Part shown: positions 52,022-60,863 of the stretch, in pieces
Position numbering within the stretch: position 1 is the first letter of the stretch
How the letters are laid out: each line of letters opens with the position of its first letter
Assembly (NCBI RefSeq): GCF_044068515.1
Contig: NZ_JBIPKI010000001.1
Coordinates: 124,001 to 188,000 of the forward strand
DNA: 64,000 nucleotides
Origin: Desulfurivibrio sp044068515
Lineage (GTDB): Bacteria > Desulfobacterota > Desulfobulbia > Desulfobulbales > Desulfurivibrionaceae
Direction of reading: 5' to 3'
Program-made: the position numbers and the translations under genes
The notes under the pieces: generated by a model
What the model was told of the DNA's origin: nothing
What the model saw: the letters and a program-made list of their open reading frames with translations, nothing else
Databases searched by the model: none

Positions 52022-53393
52022 GGTGTTCTCCTCGCAGTCGTTTGGGAATTTTTTTGCCGGTCAGGGCCGGGAAGAGGCCGAAGTTGATATTGCTGGGCTG
52101 AAAAACATCGGCCGCGGTCTCGGTCAGGTGCTTCACCAGGGCGCCCAGGGCGGTTTCCGGAGGGGGCGCCGCCGGCGCTCGCCCCTCCAGGAGGTCGACG
52201 GCGTTGAGGCCGGCCAGCAGCCCCATGGCGCTGGATTCCACGTAACCCTCCACCCCGCTGAGCTGGCCGGCCAGCAGAATATCGGGCCGAGCCTTCAATT
52301 GCAAGGTGGCCTCGAGAACCCGGGGGGCGCAGACGAAGGTGTTGCGGTGAATGCTGCCCAGGCGGGCGAAACGAGCCTGGGCCAGGCCGGGAATCAGCCG
52401 GAAAACTTCTTTCTGGGCCGGATGGGTCAGTTTGGTCTGAAACCCAACCATATTGTAAAGCCGGCCTTCACGATTTTCCTTCCGCAACTGAACCACCGCG
52501 TAGGCTTCTCGCCCGGTGCGGGGGTCGGTGAGTCCCACCGGTTTCAGGGGGCCAAAACGGGGGGTGTCGTCGCCCCGGGCGGCCATGATCTCGATGGGGA
52601 GACATCCTTCGAAGTATTTCGGTTCCTCGAAATCATGCAGTGGAACCTGGGGGGCGCTTTTGAGGGCCTGAATAAAGTGGTGGTACTGCTCCCGGTTCAG
52701 GGGACAGTTGAGGTAATCCCCGGGGCCGGCCTCGTAGCGGGAGGCGGGGAAGACAATGCCCATGTCCAGGGAATCGGCATAAACGATGGGGGCAATGGCG
52801 TCATAAAAGGCCAGATGCCGGTGGCCGATCAGTTCCGCCAGGGAGGCGGAAAGGCTCGCTCCGGCCAAGGGGCCGGCGGCGATGATCAGGGGGCCCGGGC
52901 CGGGGGGAGGCACGGCGGTGATTTCCCGGCGGATAACGGTGATCAGCGGTTCCTGCTCGATTTTTGCCGTGATCCAGCGGGAAAAAAGGTGGCGATCCAC
53001 CGCCAAGGCCCGCCCGGCCGGCACCCGGGTGGCCGCGGCCGCCGCCATGATCAGCGAGTCCAGGCGCCGCATCTCCTCCTTGAGCAGGCCCACCGCGTTG
53101 TGGGGATCCTCAGCCCGCAGGGAGTTGCTGCAAACCAGTTCAGCCAGGTCCGGCGATTCATGGGCCGGGCTGAAGGAGAAGGGCTTCATCTCGTAGAGGG
53201 TGACCGCCCAGCCGCGCCGGGCGGCCTGCCAGGCGGCTTCCACTCCGGCCAGGCCGCCCCCGATGATGGTGATTCCGGCTGCAGTTCCGGCCGCCCCGGC
53301 TCTTGCCGCGGTCAGCTCCGGCGCAACCGGGTTGGGCTGTTCCCCGGGGCGGCTGACGGAATTGGGGGGGCGGGCCGGACCTTTATCTTCCAT
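51975..53393 (-). CDS. trmFO: Methylenetetrahydrofolate-tRNA uracil-54 methyltransferase TrmFO
   Basis: 472 residues. TrmFO makes 5-methyluridine at tRNA position 54 using methylenetetrahydrofolate and FAD. The FAD dinucleotide motif is IIGGGLAGVEAAWQAARRG near residue 43; the catalytic cysteines are in ELVCSNSL and FEGCLPIE. The first 38 residues are an Ala/Pro-rich extension not usual in the family. An internal start would be possible but ATG 53393 is coupled to adk by TAATG overlap. Confidence 0.93.
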   Translation of the reverse strand: MEDKGPARPPNSVSRPGEQPNPVAPELTAARAGAAGTAAGITIIGGGLAGVEAAWQAARRGWAVTLYEMKPFSFSPAHESPDLAELVCSNSLRAEDPHNAVGLLKEEMRRLDSLIMAAAAATRVPAGRALAVDRHLFSRWITAKIEQEPLITVIRREITAVPPPGPGPLIIAAGPLAGASLSASLAELIGHRHLAFYDAIAPIVYADSLDMGIVFPASRYEAGPGDYLNCPLNREQYHHFIQALKSAPQVPLHDFEEPKYFEGCLPIEIMAARGDDTPRFGPLKPVGLTDPRTGREAYAVVQLRKENREGRLYNMVGFQTKLTHPAQKEVFRLIPGLAQARFARLGSIHRNTFVCAPRVLEATLQLKARPDILLAGQLSGVEGYVESSAMGLLAGLNAVDLLEGRAPAAPPPETALGALVKHLTETAADVFQPSNINFGLFPALTGKKIPKRLRGEHRAQIALEALANWRPR

Positions 53394-54040
53394 TACATCC
53401 CCAGTTCGCTCTTGATGGTGTTGACCACGGCGTCGCTGGAGGTGCCGGTGATGCTTTTCAACAACCCTTCCTTTTCATAAAAGCCGACCAGGGGGGCGGT
53501 TTTCTGGTTGTAGGTTTCCAGGCGGTGGTTGATGGCTGCCACCGTTTCGTCGTCGCGCTGGATCACCGGGCTGCCGCACTTGTCGCAGACCCCTTCCTTT
53601 TGCGGAGGGCTGCTCTTGACGTTGTAGATCGCCTGGCATGCGGAGTTGGCGCAGGTCCGGCGGGTGGTGAGCCGGTCGAGGATGACATCCCGGGGGACTT
53701 CGATGCTGACCACCATGTCCAGGGTGATGTCGATCCTGGCCAGCAGCTCCTTGAGGGCTTCGGCCTGGGGGATGGTGCGGGGAAAGCCGTCCAGCAGAAA
53801 ACCTTGGGCGCAATCGGGCTGCTGCAGTCTTTTTTCCATGATGCCCATGATCAGTGAATCGGGCACCAGGTCACCCTTGTTCATGTACTCTTCGGCCTTA
53901 CGGCCCAACTCCGAGCCGGCCTGCACCTCGCCGCGGAGAATATCGCCGGTGGAAATCTGGACCGAACCGTCGATGGCGGTGAGCATCTTGGCCACCGTGC
54001 CTTTGCCGGCGCCGGGGGCGCCCAGTAGAATTAGTTTCAT
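53393..54040 (-). CDS. adk: Adenylate kinase with zinc-type lid
   Basis: 215 residues. Walker A GAPGAGKG opens the protein; STGDILR and GFLLDGFPRT bind AMP. The lid has CANSAC and CDKC, the four-cysteine zinc site common in Gram-positives and many Desulfobacterota. A good ribosome site precedes ATG 54040. It is coupled to trmFO and the ChaN-like gene. Confidence 0.97.
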   Translation of the reverse strand: MKLILLGAPGAGKGTVAKMLTAIDGSVQISTGDILRGEVQAGSELGRKAEEYMNKGDLVPDSLIMGIMEKRLQQPDCAQGFLLDGFPRTIPQAEALKELLARIDITLDMVVSIEVPRDVILDRLTTRRTCANSACQAIYNVKSSPPQKEGVCDKCGSPVIQRDDETVAAINHRLETYNQKTAPLVGFYEKEGLLKSITGTSSDAVVNTIKSELGM

Positions 54041-54528
54041 TTTTAACCTCCTCTTTATTGAATGGATGATTTATGGGGAACCAATTCTTATACCCGATTA
54101 TGGCGGCAATGAACAGGATAAATGCGCCAAGCTTACGCCCCGTTTTTGTTTTGGAGAGCCCAACCCTGCCTGTCCCGGCGGGCAAGCCTTCGGCCTGCCT
54201 CGGCTCAGGGCTTGCTCCTTTACGAGCAGCCTGATGCGGCCGCGGATCGCCCGAACCCGCTCCGGCCCTTATTGTGTTGAGCCCGGCCCGATCACCGTTT
54301 TCGCTCGAGATTGATGGGCAGGGAAAGGCGGCGGCCCTCACGTTGACAGCCGCGGAATCGGTCTTATTTTTTAGGCGTGAAAGAGGACCCCCCAAGGGAC
54401 CGGCGCCGGTTACGGAGTACCAATGGCCGGCCAGCGCGGCTAATTGGCGCCGGGGCTTGGGGGTGATTGCGACGGCCGCTGTTGCAAGCCGTCTACTAAT
54501 GCCGGAACCAGAACAATGGAGGTGGATT
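54041..54528. other. Intergenic region between adk and hsp20
   Basis: No gene is convincing here. The segment at about 54135-54270 is rich in inverted repeats and holds GGGCAAGC and GATCGCCCGAA, which also occur in palindromic repeat copy A, but in a different layout. A promoter candidate for hsp20 lies at 54343-54370. No CIRCE element or clear sigma-32 site was found. Confidence 0.45.
54343..54370 (+). promoter_or_regulatory. Possible sigma-70 promoter of hsp20
   Basis: TTGACA at 54343-54348, a 16-base spacer, TATTTT at 54365-54370. It would give a leader of about 150 bases before the first Hsp20 gene. Confidence 0.45.
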
Positions 54529-54984
54529 ATGGCGATTATGCGATTTTATGACCAACCGGTTTTTCGTAATCCCTGGGCCGATTTTGAAAGGATGCGCCGG
54601 GAATTCGATACCCTTTTCCGGGGCCTGGGCAGTGAAGCGGCCCGGGGCGGGGCCACGGTTTTTCCCGCGCTCAACGTCAGCGAGGACCAGCATAACATCT
54701 ATGTCCGGGCCGAGATCCCCGGGGTTGCCGCCGCCGACCTGGAGGTCGGGGTGGAGGGCGATACTTTGACCATCAAGGGTGAGCGGCGGGGGCGGGAACT
54801 GGGCGCCCAGGTTTCCTGTCATCGGCGGGAAATTGAAAGCGGCCACTTCAGCCGGGCCCTGACTCTGCCCACCCGGGTCAATCCGGAGGGGGTAACGGCC
54901 GCCAGCAAAAACGGGATCCTGTTGATCACCCTGCCCAAGGCGGAAGAGGTCAAGCCGCGCAAAATCACGGTTAAGACCAGTTGA
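54529..54984 (+). CDS. Hsp20/alpha-crystallin small heat-shock protein (1)
   Basis: 151 residues. The start is ATG 54529 with GGAGG six bases earlier. The alpha-crystallin domain spans about 45-150: ALNVSEDQHNIYVRAEIPGV, the core G-x-L in NGILLITLPK, and a short tail. It holds unfolding proteins as an ATP-independent chaperone. A second Hsp20 gene follows 92 bases later. Confidence 0.93.
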   Translation: MAIMRFYDQPVFRNPWADFERMRREFDTLFRGLGSEAARGGATVFPALNVSEDQHNIYVRAEIPGVAAADLEVGVEGDTLTIKGERRGRELGAQVSCHRREIESGHFSRALTLPTRVNPEGVTAASKNGILLITLPKAEEVKPRKITVKTS

Positions 54985-55076
54985 GCCTTGCCGGGGCAGC
55001 AAGCCGGCTTTTGTCGGCCGGCGACTCTTAGCCAATATTTGTCCAGCCGCTAAAGTGCCAGCGCAGGAGGTGTGTT

Positions 55077-55481
55077 ATGATCGAAAAGGAAATGCAAGTG
55101 CAGCGGAAACAGGAAGTGCAACAGGCCGGGGAACCGACCAAGCCGGAGCGCTATTTCGTCCCCGCCGTCGATATCTATGAGACCGAGGATGCCGTTCATC
55201 TGCGGGCCGAAATGCCCGGCGTCGATAAGGACGGGGTGGAAATCAACCTGGAAAACGATACCCTGACCATCAAGGGTTTCAAGGGCGCCAACGGCGGCAA
55301 CGAGGAACGGGTGCTGCTGCGGGAATTTGAAACCGGCCATTACCTGCGCCGGTTTACCATGGCCGAAACCATCGACCGGAATAAGATCGAGGCCACCATG
55401 GCCGATGGTCTTCTCACCCTGGTACTGGCCAAGGTGGAGCCGGCCCGGCCCCGCAAAATCGAGGTCAAGAGCGCGGCCTAG
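55077..55481 (+). CDS. Hsp20/alpha-crystallin small heat-shock protein (2)
   Basis: 134 residues. A Gln/Glu-rich N-terminus precedes the alpha-crystallin domain (about 30-130) with AVHLRAEMPGVDKDGVEI, and DGLLTLVLAK carrying the G-x-L motif. AGGAGG precedes ATG 55077. The tandem pair may form mixed oligomers. A terminator follows. Confidence 0.93.
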   Translation: MIEKEMQVQRKQEVQQAGEPTKPERYFVPAVDIYETEDAVHLRAEMPGVDKDGVEINLENDTLTIKGFKGANGGNEERVLLREFETGHYLRRFTMAETIDRNKIEATMADGLLTLVLAKVEPARPRKIEVKSAA

Positions 55482-55554
55482 CCCTTATCATGGTTCTGCC
55501 GCCGGCCGGCGGCAGGCGCGACCATCTGCCGGCTTAGCTTATAAAAAACCAAAT

Positions 55555-55593
55555 AAAAAAGGCCGTCTCCGGTTTCCCGGTGACGGCCTTTTT
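55555..55593 (+). terminator. Intrinsic terminator of the hsp20 pair
   Basis: AAAAAGGCCGTC pairs with GACGGCCTTTTT and inner CCGG/CCGG bases also pair. A and T runs flank both sides, so it may be bidirectional. Confidence 0.85.
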
Positions 55594-55735
55594 GTTGTGC
55601 CCTTGCGGGCGTTAGGAAGGAGAGAGAGGGAAAAAGCACAAAACCTTGAAGGAGGAGGGAAGGTATGAGCTTTTGTAAATATAGACAGTGGGGTTACAGA
55701 AAGGTTCCGGGTGGGGCATGATTTTTTTTAGTTTT

Positions 55736-56258
55736 TTAAAAAACCCTTAAGATCAAGAGGTTGAGCAGGCCAATAATAAATCCGAGCAGGGCGCCGAACA
55801 GATTGATGTACTTGAACTGATCCTGCATGATTGAAAGCAGCAGGGCCTCCAGGCGGGGCAGGATGTTGGCCGGCCGGCCCAGGGGCCTGGCCAGCAGCCG
55901 GGTTGTCACCAGATCGTCGAGCAACCGGTCGAGCATTTGTTTGCCCCGGGGCGAGCGGAGCAGCCGCAGCAGTTCGTCATTGGTGAACCGGTGGGCTTCG
56001 ATGGCGGCCTCGGGTCCCCGGAATTCCGTCAGAACCGCGGCCAAAGTCCGGTCCCGGCGAGCGGCGAGGGCCTCGGCCAGCAGGTCGGTGACGGCGGTGG
56101 CGGGCGGCGGGAATTACTCCGGGGGTCAGGGGAATCCGCACCCCGGCGATGCGCCAGGGCTTGAGCGGTCTGAAGAGCATCCGGATGGCGATATGGTTGG
56201 TCAGGTAGCCGATCAGGGCTCCGATCAGGGGCAGGCTGAGGTAGGCCAGCGAGTTCAT
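55736..56258 (-). pseudogene. DUF445-family membrane protein, frameshifted
   Basis: The 5' half (from 56258) reads MNSLAYLSLPLIGALIGYLTNHIAIRMLFRP and reaches LTPGVIPA, the conserved start of DUF445 proteins. It then goes into nonsense-like Arg/His sequence. The family sequence resumes in a different frame (AVTDLLAEALAARRDR, then LTEFRGPEAAIEAHRF) and ends with a C-terminal membrane helix. The break is at about 56100 in a GCC-rich run. Residues that normally follow PGVIPA also seem missing, so deletion plus frameshift is likely. It overlaps the end of pheA-tyrA by 4 bases. A sequencing error is the other explanation. Confidence 0.7.
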
Positions 56259-57931
56259 CGCCGCCGGGAGCCGAGGACGTTGTCCACCTCCAGGGCCTGG
56301 GCCATGGCGGGGCGGAGAAAATCATCCCCCAGCACGGTCCGGTTTTCCTCGATCAGGGCGCTCAGCCCGGCAATATCTTCCGCCTCGGCCAGATCCAGCA
56401 CCCTGGTCAGGTTGGCGGCAAAATCCCGCAAGATCCGGCGGCCCTCGCCGGGACAAGCCAGGATTTCCGCGTAGGTGCGGGGGTTTTGGAAATGCACCCG
56501 GGCCATGGCCAGCATCGAATAGGCCGAGGTCAGGGTGGCATGGCGTTCGATTTCGCCGAGGGGTAGCCGGTGCTGGCGCAGGGTCATGGCCAGGGCCATG
56601 GCGGTGGCGCTGGGCAGCTTCTGGCTGACTCCCATCAACAGGTTGTGGCGGGGGGCCGAGTCCTTGGAGATCACCGCCCCGTGCTTATAGAGAAAGGCCT
56701 CGAATTCGCTGCACAGCACTCCGCTGCGGGAGGTGCGGACCAGGGAGACATTCTTGTCCTTCATGCTGGCGGCTTTGGGGCCCCAGAGATTGTGGACCAG
56801 CATTACCTCCACGTCGGGCTTGGTGTGCTCGAGGGCGGCGGCGATGCTGGCTTCCGCTTCCCCGGCCAGCAGGATCAGGGCCTGGTTTTTTTGGAGCTGG
56901 GGGCCGTATTGGCGGATGCTGGCCACCGTGGCGCTGATGGGGACGCAGAGCGCCACCAGGTCAACTTGGGGAATCATCGTTTCCGGGCGCAGCTCGCTGT
57001 GGCGGCCGGTGAGCAGGACCTCGTAACCTTCGCCGGCCAGACGGCGGGCGAACCACTGGCTCATCTCGCCGCTGCCGATAAAGCCGCATTTGCGGATCCG
57101 CTTGGTCCGCATGTCCACCCGGGGGAAGGTTCCCAGGATCCTGATGCTGCCCGGCTCCCGGATTACCTCTGTTTCGATATGCTCCAGGGCTTGGCGGATG
57201 TCGGGATCATCGGCGTGCCCCTCCATTTCGACGAAGAAGCAAAGCTTCTGACTCTGGACCTCGGTTTCGGAATCCATGTCCAACAGGTTGATGCCCCGGC
57301 GGGCAAATTCGGCCAGGGTTTCATAGAGCAGGCCGACCCGGTCCTTGAGGGGGGTGGTGATAATCGCGGTGGCATCGTAACCGGTGGCCGGGGGCAGGGT
57401 GTCGCCGAGGACCGCGAAACGGGTCCGGTTGTAAGGGCTGACTTCCCGCTCCCGCAGCAGCAAGCCGTAACGGCGCAGGGCTTCTTCCGATTCGATTACC
57501 CCGAAGTTGTCTTCACCCCCCTTGATAAGTTCGGCCACCGTCCGGTCCAGGTCGTGGACCGCCAGCAGGTCGGCGGCAGGATAGTTGGCGGCGATGTACT
57601 CTTCGCCCTGGCGGAGAAAAGCGGCCCGGCCGGTGATGATTTCGATCCTGCTGCCGGCGCCGGGAACCCCCAGGGAGAGATGGACCGGCAGCACCACGTT
57701 GTCCTGCCAGTAGTGACGCCGGCTGGCGGTCAGCAATTGGAAGAAATCCCGGTTGCGGCCCTCGCGGGTATTGTAGGCCGGCAACAGGGCCCGGGCGGCC
57801 CGACCCTCATCGAGGGCGGTCAGAACCGCGGCGGGATTGGGCAGCAGCAGCAGGTCGGCTGCGGGATCGTACTGCCGGGCCGCCTGCCAGGCATGGGAGC
57901 CGGCAGGGCCTAAGGTGGCGATGGTAACCAT
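56255..57931 (-). CDS. Bifunctional prephenate dehydratase / prephenate dehydrogenase fusion
   Basis: 558 residues. Residues about 1-185 form the prephenate dehydratase domain, with catalytic Thr-Arg in NRTRFAVLG. An ACT domain follows (about 190-275; GLLYETLAEFARRGINLLDM), the site where phenylalanine would bind. From residue 285, KCGFIGSGEMSQWFARRL is the NAD-binding loop of TyrA, continuing to an all-helical C-terminal domain. One protein thus handles both branches to phenylalanine and tyrosine. The usual chorismate mutase of PheA is not attached. A possible promoter (TTGACC, 17 bases, TAATAA on the minus strand) is at 58033-58061. Confidence 0.9.
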   Translation of the reverse strand: MVTIATLGPAGSHAWQAARQYDPAADLLLLPNPAAVLTALDEGRAARALLPAYNTREGRNRDFFQLLTASRRHYWQDNVVLPVHLSLGVPGAGSRIEIITGRAAFLRQGEEYIAANYPAADLLAVHDLDRTVAELIKGGEDNFGVIESEEALRRYGLLLREREVSPYNRTRFAVLGDTLPPATGYDATAIITTPLKDRVGLLYETLAEFARRGINLLDMDSETEVQSQKLCFFVEMEGHADDPDIRQALEHIETEVIREPGSIRILGTFPRVDMRTKRIRKCGFIGSGEMSQWFARRLAGEGYEVLLTGRHSELRPETMIPQVDLVALCVPISATVASIRQYGPQLQKNQALILLAGEAEASIAAALEHTKPDVEVMLVHNLWGPKAASMKDKNVSLVRTSRSGVLCSEFEAFLYKHGAVISKDSAPRHNLLMGVSQKLPSATAMALAMTLRQHRLPLGEIERHATLTSAYSMLAMARVHFQNPRTYAEILACPGEGRRILRDFAANLTRVLDLAEAEDIAGLSALIEENRTVLGDDFLRPAMAQALEVDNVLGSRRR

Positions 57932-58320
57932 CAGAATTCCTCGGTAATAAGCGGCGGTTAAAACAACGGGGCGGCCATGCTGGTGTACCCGGCGCGACCA
58001 CCGTTATATCAATAATAGTTATAATGCCAGGATTATTAGTTGGTTCCGGACTTGTGGTCAATCGTTTTTGCGCCGGGAGCAGTCCCGAGAAAGAATAGCT
58101 ATTCTATCATGCTGTCGTTGGGTGCTTTTTTTTGATTAAGGGCAAGATTTGTGCTTGCAAAGGGGAATCGATTCGGGCACTATACTACAAAGTGTGACAA
58201 AATGTCGCACTCAAGCAGGGGTTGGTGCCGGTGGTATCCGTTGGTGGACAGGGTTTAAGCAAAAATCCCTCGCCGCGGGAGGGGCCGGCGAAAATTAAAG
58301 CACCACAGAGGAGAGTCAAC
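57932..58320. promoter_or_regulatory. Divergent regulatory region with an 8-3-8 dyad
   Basis: No gene is seen. GTGTGACA (58192-58199) and TGTCGCAC (58203-58210) form an inverted repeat with one mismatch around AAA. TATACT at 58181-58186 just before it could be a -10, which puts the dyad at the start of transcription of the downstream gene. A minus-strand promoter candidate for the pheA-tyrA fusion lies at 58033-58061. Confidence 0.5.
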
Positions 58321-59439
58321 ATGAAAAAAGTATTGGTTACGGCGGTGGCTTTAACGATGCTGGTAGGCGGTTATCTGTCGTTCACCACCGTGGACAAGGA
58401 AGCGGCCCAGGCGGTAGCGGGCAAACAGAACTATAAAGCCAACGTTTACGTTGCCGGCATGGGCGGCCATTTCGCCGTTGCTGATGTAACCATTGACCCC
58501 AACAACAGCGAGGCTCCGATCACCGTTAACAATCTCGGCATGCTCAATATCGGCGGCAAGTCCCATCCTACCCATGACGGGCGGATCGACGCCAATGACC
58601 GCAATATCATGTTCTGGTCCACCTACCGGCCGGATGAGGACGGCAACCTGCATGTGGGCAAATCCGATCTGAAGACCGGCCGGGTCCTGGTCGATGTCGC
58701 CCTGCCGCCGGATGAACGCGCCACCTGGACCGGAGCCAACTACTGCGGTTCCGGCCAGTCGGAAAACTATTTCATGCCGGTTTACATGGGCGATGAAGGC
58801 TATATCGACGTCTTCGCCAAGGATGATCTGGCCCACACCCAGCGGGTCTTTTTCGATGATCTGGGCTACAAGTCCGGCGAGTACACCTTCGCCCACGGGA
58901 CCAATACCCCCGACATGAAGCATTTCCTGCTCAGCCTCAACCTGACCCCCGACGGTCATACCAAGTTCACCGGCAACACCCAGTTAATCCTGCTGGACAT
59001 GAAAGCCCTGGAAGAGGGCAAGATCAAGAAGGTGGCCGAGGCCACCATCACCGGCAAGCCCCGTGACGCTTCCGGCGGCACCATAACCTTCCGCCAGTAT
59101 TTCACCGAGGACGGCAAGTATCTCTTCCAGTCCGGCGCCGACCGCGGCTATATCATCGATGCTAAAACCCTGGAAGTCAAGCAGGTTGCCAGCCCGCTGC
59201 CCGGCGAGGCCCATGACATGATGCCGACTCCCGACGGCAAGTACGCGATCTTCACCTTGCGGGAGAAAGTCTTCTCCGCCGCCGATGAAGGTACTGTGAC
59301 CGACGGCACCCTGGCCCTCTACGATGTTCAGGCCCGCCAGATCGTGGGCGACAGCGCCTCCGTCTGCCTCGCCTGCCACCAGAATTTCGGCAAGGCCGGC
59401 AGTGCGGTGCTTTGTGGCATGGATGCCAACTTCATGTAA
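58321..59439 (+). CDS. Exported beta-propeller protein with C-terminal heme-binding motif
   Basis: 372 residues. The start is ATG 58321 with GAGGAG upstream; the signal segment is MKKVLVTAVALTMLVGGYL. Repeated strand units (VADVTIDPNNSEAPIT, QLILLDMKALEEG, YIIDAKTLEVKQV, ALYDVQARQIV) suggest a YVTN/YncE-like propeller. The end carries one CLACH motif and a further Cys, so a single c-type heme may be attached outside the propeller. It is followed by an FtsX-like permease and an ATPase on the same strand. Function unknown; a redox or metal role is a guess. Confidence 0.75.
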   Translation: MKKVLVTAVALTMLVGGYLSFTTVDKEAAQAVAGKQNYKANVYVAGMGGHFAVADVTIDPNNSEAPITVNNLGMLNIGGKSHPTHDGRIDANDRNIMFWSTYRPDEDGNLHVGKSDLKTGRVLVDVALPPDERATWTGANYCGSGQSENYFMPVYMGDEGYIDVFAKDDLAHTQRVFFDDLGYKSGEYTFAHGTNTPDMKHFLLSLNLTPDGHTKFTGNTQLILLDMKALEEGKIKKVAEATITGKPRDASGGTITFRQYFTEDGKYLFQSGADRGYIIDAKTLEVKQVASPLPGEAHDMMPTPDGKYAIFTLREKVFSAADEGTVTDGTLALYDVQARQIVGDSASVCLACHQNFGKAGSAVLCGMDANFM

Positions 59440-59515
59440 AAAAAGGCCCTCCGGCCGGGGCCTGCTTTCCGGTCCGAAGACGCCCAAATGAATCCTACTT
59501 GATTGCAGAAATGGC

Positions 59516-59558
59516 AGCAATGGGGCATCATGCCGGCAAGGCTTGATGCCCCATTGCT
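59516..59558. other. Perfect 15-bp hairpin after the propeller gene
   Basis: AGCAATGGGGCATCA (59516-59530) pairs fully with TGATGCCCCATTGCT (59544-59558). There is no T tract. It may end or stabilise the upstream message. Confidence 0.55.
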
Positions 59559-59630
59559 TCAGGGTTCAGGCTCCCGTTTCCCTTTGCGCTCCTCCTGATT
59601 TTTTTTATTTAACTTTTTTCGGCGACATTC

Positions 59631-60821
59631 ATGCAGATCACCTTTCTGGCCCTGGCCTTGAAGAACCTCAAGCGCAAGGCCTTCCGCACCACCGTTTTGG
59701 TTTTTGCCATTGGTCTTTTCGTTGCCCTCCTGGTTTTTGCCGTATCATTTACCATCAGCATCACCTCCACCATCGATCGCGTCTCCAAGCGTCTGGGGGC
59801 GGATATCATCGCGGTGCCGGTGGGGGCCCGGACCGAGGCCCAGGAATACCTGCTCGAGTCCCGCAATACCTCCTTTTACATGCCGGCCGCCCTGCTGGAC
59901 GAGGTGCAGCGGATCGAAGGAGTGCGGGCCGTAACCCATCAAACTTATGTCACTTCCATTGACGGCCTTTGCTGCGATGTCATTCCCACCATGATCGTGG
60001 CCTATGATCCGGCCACTGATTTCATCATCAAGCCCTGGTTGAACCGGGCCATCGGCCGGCAACTGGGGCCGGGGGAAGCCATTGCCGGGGCTGGAACCGC
60101 CGAGAATCTCGGCTTGGGCCTGCTGGGGATCGAAGCCACCCTCTTCAACAATCGTTTCACCATTGTCGGGGAGTTGGAGGCCACCGGCACCGGGTTGGAC
60201 AACGCCCTCTTCATGACCGAGGAAAGTTTGCAGGAAATCATCGCCAGCGGGCTCTCTCCTTTGTCAAAAGACCAGATTTCGGTGATCTTCATCCGCCTCG
60301 ACGATGGTCTGGACCCCGACTACATGGGCCGGGTGATCGAGGGCCAGGTCTTCCAGGTGGACGTGGTCACCCGCAGCAGCATGGGAGTTCGCTGGCTGAC
60401 GACCTTGGCTGACATCAACAAGATATTTTTGGTAACGGTTTCCCTTTCCTCGCTGCTGACTATTTTCCTGGTCTGGTCGATTTTTACCGCCATTGCCAAC
60501 GAGCGGATCCGGGAAATCGGGATCATGCGGGCCATCGGGGCCCGTCAAGCCCAGGTGGTCAAGCTGTTTTTTCTCGAGGCCGGGATGCTGGGGGTGGGCG
60601 GCAGTTTGCTCGGGGTTTTGGGCGGAACCTATCTTTCCGCCCGGTTGGCCGCCAGTTTTGCCCTGATGAACAGTATCTCCGCCGGTCTTGAGTTGGGGCA
60701 GCAGTTGGCCATCGGGGCCCTGGGTCTGCTGGTGGGTGGCGGAGTCTGCCTGGCCGGGGCCCTGCTGCCGGTTAACCGGATCAAGAAGGTCGAGCCGCTG
60801 CTGGCCATCAAAGATGCCTAA
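59631..60821 (+). CDS. FtsX/MacB-type ABC transporter permease
   Basis: 396 residues. A helix near residues 20-45 is followed by a large periplasmic domain and three more helices (about 260-290, 310-340, 350-380). This is the FtsX/LolC/MacB layout. EIGIMRAIGARQAQV is the typical coupling segment to the ATPase. MacB-type pairs move or release substrates from the outer leaflet; the substrate here is not known. The ATPase gene follows after 42 bases. Confidence 0.88.
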   Translation: MQITFLALALKNLKRKAFRTTVLVFAIGLFVALLVFAVSFTISITSTIDRVSKRLGADIIAVPVGARTEAQEYLLESRNTSFYMPAALLDEVQRIEGVRAVTHQTYVTSIDGLCCDVIPTMIVAYDPATDFIIKPWLNRAIGRQLGPGEAIAGAGTAENLGLGLLGIEATLFNNRFTIVGELEATGTGLDNALFMTEESLQEIIASGLSPLSKDQISVIFIRLDDGLDPDYMGRVIEGQVFQVDVVTRSSMGVRWLTTLADINKIFLVTVSLSSLLTIFLVWSIFTAIANERIREIGIMRAIGARQAQVVKLFFLEAGMLGVGGSLLGVLGGTYLSARLAASFALMNSISAGLELGQQLAIGALGLLVGGGVCLAGALLPVNRIKKVEPLLAIKDA

Positions 60822-60863
60822 GCCCAGGGCGGCAATTGGTCCCGGCTTTTGGTCTAACTACTG

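Noticed and set aside
54135..54270. Possible fourth copy of the 109-bp palindrome
   Set aside because: It contains GGGCAAGC and GATCGCCCGAA as in copy A, but the order and end symmetry do not match, and it is not at a stop codon.
56570..57913. Long plus-strand open frame opposite the PheA-TyrA gene
   Set aside because: It is a GC-rich shadow of a gene with clear domains; its own translation is low-complexity Gly/Gln/His without motifs.
58192..58210. CRP- or HcpR-type binding site
   Set aside because: The TGTGA and TCGCA halves are 7 bases apart rather than 6 and one half is imperfect, so I call it only a dyad.
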